This document shows, piece after piece, positions 60,847-64,000 of a DNA stretch of 64,000 bases (the stretch's first letter is position 1; each line of letters starts with the position of its first letter). The translations under genes and the position numbers were made by a program. Source of the DNA: Candidatus Avelusimicrobium cornigerorum (GTDB lineage Bacteria; Elusimicrobiota; Elusimicrobia; Elusimicrobiales; Elusimicrobiaceae); NCBI GenBank assembly GCA_002309715.1, contig DBXW01000005.1, positions 1 to 64,000 on the forward strand, given 5' to 3'. The notes under the pieces are model-generated. The model made no database searches. It was given only the letters and a program-made list of their open reading frames with translations, and was not told where the DNA came from.

Positions 60847-61812
60847 TCAGCGAGTTGTGGATGTGGAAAGCATCTTTTGGGCTACTTGCCCGATAAAAGA
60901 AAGAGGTGTCGCTTTGGCGATTTGTGTGAGTTGCGCGCGTGCACGCGTTTGGTTGCCTTGCTTTTGCCAATTAAGTGCTTGCACGAACAGAGCCAAGTTA
61001 TTATCCGGCGATTTGTGCAGTATTTGTTCGGCAGTTTGTAAAGAAGAATCATACGCTCCGGCTTCGTAGAGCCATAAGGCTTTATACGCCAAGAAGTCGG
61101 ATCTTTCCGGTGCCAGCATAATGGCAGTTTGCAAATCTAATAGGGCTTCTTTATTCATATTAAGTCCGCGTCGGGCCTCGGCGCTTAAGCGCCAAAAGTC
61201 GGGGTTGGTATTTTCTTGCTCCAATGCTTGCGTAATGTGAATAAAGGCTTGTTCGTAATTACGTTGTTGCAAAAAAGTGCTGGCGTATAAAGCGAGGTAG
61301 TAGGGGGAGACAGTGGGGGTTAATTCAAAAAATTTATCATAAAAAGTACGTGCTTTGGAATAAAAACCTAAACGCGCATAATTGGCTGCTTGACCGGTTA
61401 AGGCTTGTGCATTGAGAGGTTCTTCGGCCAGGGCTCGTTCGTATAATTCTATAGAGCGGGTGATTAGGCCATTTTCCTGATACAGGCGCGCGGCTTCTAG
61501 TAACAGTGGAACATACTCCGGGTGAAATTCCAATGCTTCGGAGTACACTTCCATGGCCCGATCGGTCTGGCCGAGTCGTTCGTAACTAAGCCCTAATAAA
61601 CGATAGGAGCGTGCTTCTCGCCGTGCTACATTTTGCGTTTTATAAATATAACTGCTTAACAAAGAGATGGCTTGTTGATAATTCCCTTCTTCATACGCGC
61701 TGCGTGCTTGGACATATTCACTGCGGTCCTGTTGTAAAGGAAATCCTGCCGAGCAACCGCTCAGCAGTATCCCCAAACATACAATTAAAATATATTTATG
61801 GTTTAAGTACAT
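60847..61812 (-). CDS. TPR-repeat lipoprotein
   Basis: Starting at MYLNHKYILIVCLG, this 321-residue protein has a lipobox LSGC near residue 20 and then about seven TPR repeats through its length (e.g. YRLLGLSYERLGQTDRAMEVYSEAL; AARLYQENGLITRSIELYERAL; ALTGQAANYARLGFYSKARTFYDKF). It is probably a periplasmic scaffold attached to the outer or inner membrane. The start overlaps the end of the patatin gene by 17 bases. The TTG four codons upstream is an alternative start. Confidence 0.82.
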   Translation of the reverse strand: MYLNHKYILIVCLGILLSGCSAGFPLQQDRSEYVQARSAYEEGNYQQAISLLSSYIYKTQNVARREARSYRLLGLSYERLGQTDRAMEVYSEALEFHPEYVPLLLEAARLYQENGLITRSIELYERALAEEPLNAQALTGQAANYARLGFYSKARTFYDKFFELTPTVSPYYLALYASTFLQQRNYEQAFIHITQALEQENTNPDFWRLSAEARRGLNMNKEALLDLQTAIMLAPERSDFLAYKALWLYEAGAYDSSLQTAEQILHKSPDNNLALFVQALNWQKQGNQTRARAQLTQIAKATPLSFIGQVAQKMLSTSTTR

Positions 61813-62758
61813 AAGGCCACGCAAATAATAAAATAGATTGCTTTAACTCCTCCAGATGTTGGTGGGCTTCTAAAATTCCCACTTCTCCGGCTTTATAGAA
61901 TTGGTCTAATTCAAGAGTTCCTACATCTACGACACGATTGGTAAGTACGAAATCGGCCTTTTGGGCGGCTTCTTCAATCATGGCAGCCCCGCGCACGTCC
62001 CCCACACGAATTAAATAAGCGGCAATGGTTTGAGGTGTTTTGGAGAAAAAATCAGGCGGTGTAACAGAGGCAATAATATAATCGGCACCCATTTTTTTTA
62101 CCGACTCTACCGGTAGGTAATCTACCACGGCCCCATCTACCAAATTGCGGTGGCGGTATTCTACCGGAGAAAATACGCCCGGCAAATTCATACTCGCGCG
62201 TACGGCAATAGCCAACGGACCGGAATTAAAAACCACCCGTTCGCCGGTTTTTACATCCATTGCCGCGCAGGAAAACGGAATTTTCAAATCTTCAAATTGG
62301 ATATCGCCTAATTGTTGGTGAAAGAAGTTTGTTAAGTTAGCCGAAGAAGGCAATTTTTTAGCAAACAAAAACCGCCATAAACCTACTACATTTAAATCGG
62401 GAGTAATACTGCGCATGGAAAGATGGGAGCCGATTTCCCACAATTTTTCGGGAGCAATACCACCGGCATATAGGGCACCGACAACCGCCCCCATAGACGT
62501 GCCGGAAATCATATCTATCGGTACCCCGGCATTGGAGAGAATTTCTAATGTGCCCACGTGGGCAAACCCGCGTATGCCGCCGGCCGAAAGCGCCAGCCCG
62601 ATTTTAGGGCGCTCATCTGCCGGACGCTTGATAAAATTTTGCCACAAAAAATCACGTAAAATAGCATCATCCGTTTGGGCGGATAACGCAGCAACATCCC
62701 CGGTAATGCACGCAAGTAGCCCCAGTAAGGCGCCTGCGCGCAAAAGCAATTTTCTCAT
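61796..62758 (-). CDS. Patatin-like phospholipase, exported
   Basis: This 320-residue protein has an N-terminal signal (MRKLLLRAGALLGLLACITG) and a patatin domain: oxyanion loop SAGGIRGFAH, nucleophile GTSMGA and catalytic Asp in VDGAVVDYLP. It is likely a lipid acyl hydrolase acting in the periplasm or outside. The chosen ATG overlaps the stop of the TolC-like gene (ATGA), so the 8-codon longer start is rejected. It follows the TolC-like gene and precedes the TPR lipoprotein in one operon. Confidence 0.88.
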   Translation of the reverse strand: MRKLLLRAGALLGLLACITGDVAALSAQTDDAILRDFLWQNFIKRPADERPKIGLALSAGGIRGFAHVGTLEILSNAGVPIDMISGTSMGAVVGALYAGGIAPEKLWEIGSHLSMRSITPDLNVVGLWRFLFAKKLPSSANLTNFFHQQLGDIQFEDLKIPFSCAAMDVKTGERVVFNSGPLAIAVRASMNLPGVFSPVEYRHRNLVDGAVVDYLPVESVKKMGADYIIASVTPPDFFSKTPQTIAAYLIRVGDVRGAAMIEEAAQKADFVLTNRVVDVGTLELDQFYKAGEVGILEAHQHLEELKQSILLFAWPYVLKP

Positions 62759-64000
62759 TGTAAATCCTGCCCGACGGCCCAATCTAATTTTGCTTTTGTA
62801 ATCAAATTTTGCCGTACCGCATCCAAATACTCTTGTGCGGTTTGTGTATAGGCTAGTAAGGCTTCTAATGCGGCGGCATTATGAGCGGTACCTGCTTTTT
62901 CAAAAAGTCCGGCAAGCCGGTTAAACTGTGCTTGACGTATAAGAACTTCTTCTTGCCAAAAGCGCATTTCTTCAAAACTGCGGGCTACTTCTACGCGGAT
63001 TTTATCTTCTATGTTCGCGCGTCGCAAAGCACTCTTTTTTTGTTCGGCCTTCTTTTGAGCAATTTGAGATGAAACGTTGTAGGGTAGCGGCAAGCGCATA
63101 GCCAAAGAAACTTGTTTATTGGTATCTTCCAACGTATCTGTGCCGAGTTGTTCGTAAGAGGCATTTAAAATAATGTCCGGATAGCGTTTGGAAAGTGCCA
63201 GATCCAAGGAAATGGTGTCTAGTTCCAAGGCGTAAATGGCGGATTTTAATTCCGGACGATATTCCAACGCTCGTAAATTCAGTTGGGGTAAATCCCACGT
63301 AACATACACGGGGGAGAAATCCCCGGTGATGGAAAAGTCGGCGTTGAGTTCTTTGTTTAGGCTCACCAACATCGCCAACCGTGCTTGTGCTAATTGATTG
63401 ACGGCGGCGTGATGTTTGTTTTGCAGTTGGGCCAGCAGGCTTTGCGTGTAGATTTGCGTCCAAACATCACCGGCAGCGGTTGGGCGCTTGCCGGCCGCTT
63501 TTTGCCAAATGTTTTGTAAGAGCGCTTCGTACTGTTGCGCAAATAACAAGTTGTAAAATGATTGCTTAATATCCAGGATGACGGCATTTTTGACCGCTTC
63601 ATAGCGGCTTTGGGCTTGCTTTAAATTAGCGCGTGCGATTTTAAGCGTGTTTCGGATGCGCCCGCCGGAGTAAAGATATTGGGTGGCCGTTACCCCTACT
63701 CCGAAAAATTGATCGTGATGATCGTTTAGTTCCGGGCCGGGTAAAAAACGGTGCGCTACCGATTCGGACAAAACCATCGGATAATCCAAATCATACAACG
63801 TGGCAGTGCCTTCTAATGCAAATTGCGGCAGAAATAAGAATTTGGCTTCGTTGACTTTTTGTTCCGCCACGGTAATTTCTTGACGGGCGGTCAAAAATTC
63901 CGAATTATTTTCCAAGCCCAAACGGATGGCGTTTTCCAGCGATAAATTATCGTTAATCAGGCTGGAGAATTTTAAACCGTACTCTTTTTGAGCATGTATG
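62755..64000 (-). CDS. TolC-family outer-membrane channel, 5' end outside window
   Basis: The frame is open to the window end (upstream residues read DNLSLENAIRLGLENN), so the N-terminus with signal peptide is missing. About 415 residues are seen, with the TolC-type repeated alpha-helical and beta pattern: LSLENAIRLGLENNSEFLTARQEI, LKIARANLKQAQSRYEAVKNAVILDIKQSFYNLL, RPELKSAIYALELDTISLDLALSKRYPDIILNASY. It exports a substrate across the outer membrane with inner-membrane partners not seen here. It is first of the TolC-patatin-TPR operon. Confidence 0.88.
   Translation of the reverse strand, partial: IHAQKEYGLKFSSLINDNLSLENAIRLGLENNSEFLTARQEITVAEQKVNEAKFLFLPQFALEGTATLYDLDYPMVLSESVAHRFLPGPELNDHHDQFFGVGVTATQYLYSGGRIRNTLKIARANLKQAQSRYEAVKNAVILDIKQSFYNLLFAQQYEALLQNIWQKAAGKRPTAAGDVWTQIYTQSLLAQLQNKHHAAVNQLAQARLAMLVSLNKELNADFSITGDFSPVYVTWDLPQLNLRALEYRPELKSAIYALELDTISLDLALSKRYPDIILNASYEQLGTDTLEDTNKQVSLAMRLPLPYNVSSQIAQKKAEQKKSALRRANIEDKIRVEVARSFEEMRFWQEEVLIRQAQFNRLAGLFEKAGTAHNAAALEALLAYTQTAQEYLDAVRQNLITKAKLDWAVGQDLQ

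Overview
The window looks like a chromosome segment of a Gram-negative-type, mesodiaminopimelate-peptidoglycan bacterium. It has an MsbA-like lipid A flippase, KdsD, WavE-like and TolC-like genes, lipoproteins and an outer-membrane barrel protein. MurE carries the DNPR motif of mesodiaminopimelate ligases. A PUFA-type (PfaA-like) synthase with a dedicated phosphopantetheinyl transferase sits among many small conserved genes. My best guess is an animal-gut Elusimicrobiota lineage. That is inference from gene content, because there is no rRNA in the window.

Layout. 1-4140: 3' end of a PfaA-like megasynthase (ACP-ACP-KR-DH) and its PPTase. 4144-18512: housekeeping genes (CorC/HlyC, GT2, nadE, tgt, yggU/yggS-like, MFS, maf, trxB, queA, SpoIID, ruvBA, tdk). 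18551-22019: a five-gene surface-glycan set (WavE, cupin, HAD, nucleotidyltransferase, GDPD-like), preceded on the same strand by an elaborate structured RNA ending in an intrinsic terminator. 22485-29645: guaC, msbA, kdsD, threonine aldolase, nfo and a secreted pseudo-protease. 29623-41214: methyltransferase, DUF2807, infC-rpmI-rplT with promoters and attenuator, deoB, an EAL phosphodiesterase, murD/murE, tilS, response regulator. 41459-46872: secreted, envelope and signalling genes, including a metallophosphoesterase-fold protein lacking its metal motifs.

47069-54074 is an accessory block and the most interesting coding region. A WYL-domain regulator is followed by a near-consensus promoter flanked by two matching GAC-N8-GTC palindromes. 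Then come a long leader hairpin and a SAM-I (S-box) riboswitch with terminator and antiterminator. The operon behind it encodes a 41-aa peptide, a ClpX-like AAA+ unfoldase with a novel N-domain, a protein sharing a motif with that N-domain, a lipoprotein, a LemA-like protein, a membrane TPR protein, an unknown protein and an N-formylglutamate-amidohydrolase-like enzyme. SAM-I control of such genes is unexpected. Induction on SAM depletion, for example under stress or phage attack, is a testable idea.

The block ends at tRNA-Val(GAC). Both tRNA-Val and tRNA-Thr(UGU) are followed by related ~190-210 bp elements. Each carries a direct copy of its own tRNA's 3' end, an inverted copy of that tRNA's T-arm, a conserved core and a covarying GCAG-loop hairpin. 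This looks like an undescribed tRNA-targeting repeat family. A MarC fragment and a tRNA-derived palindrome nearby show local rearrangement. 55328-64000 holds a UshA-like 5'-nucleotidase, an exported TldD/TldE-like pair, and a TolC-patatin-TPR lipoprotein operon cut by the window end.
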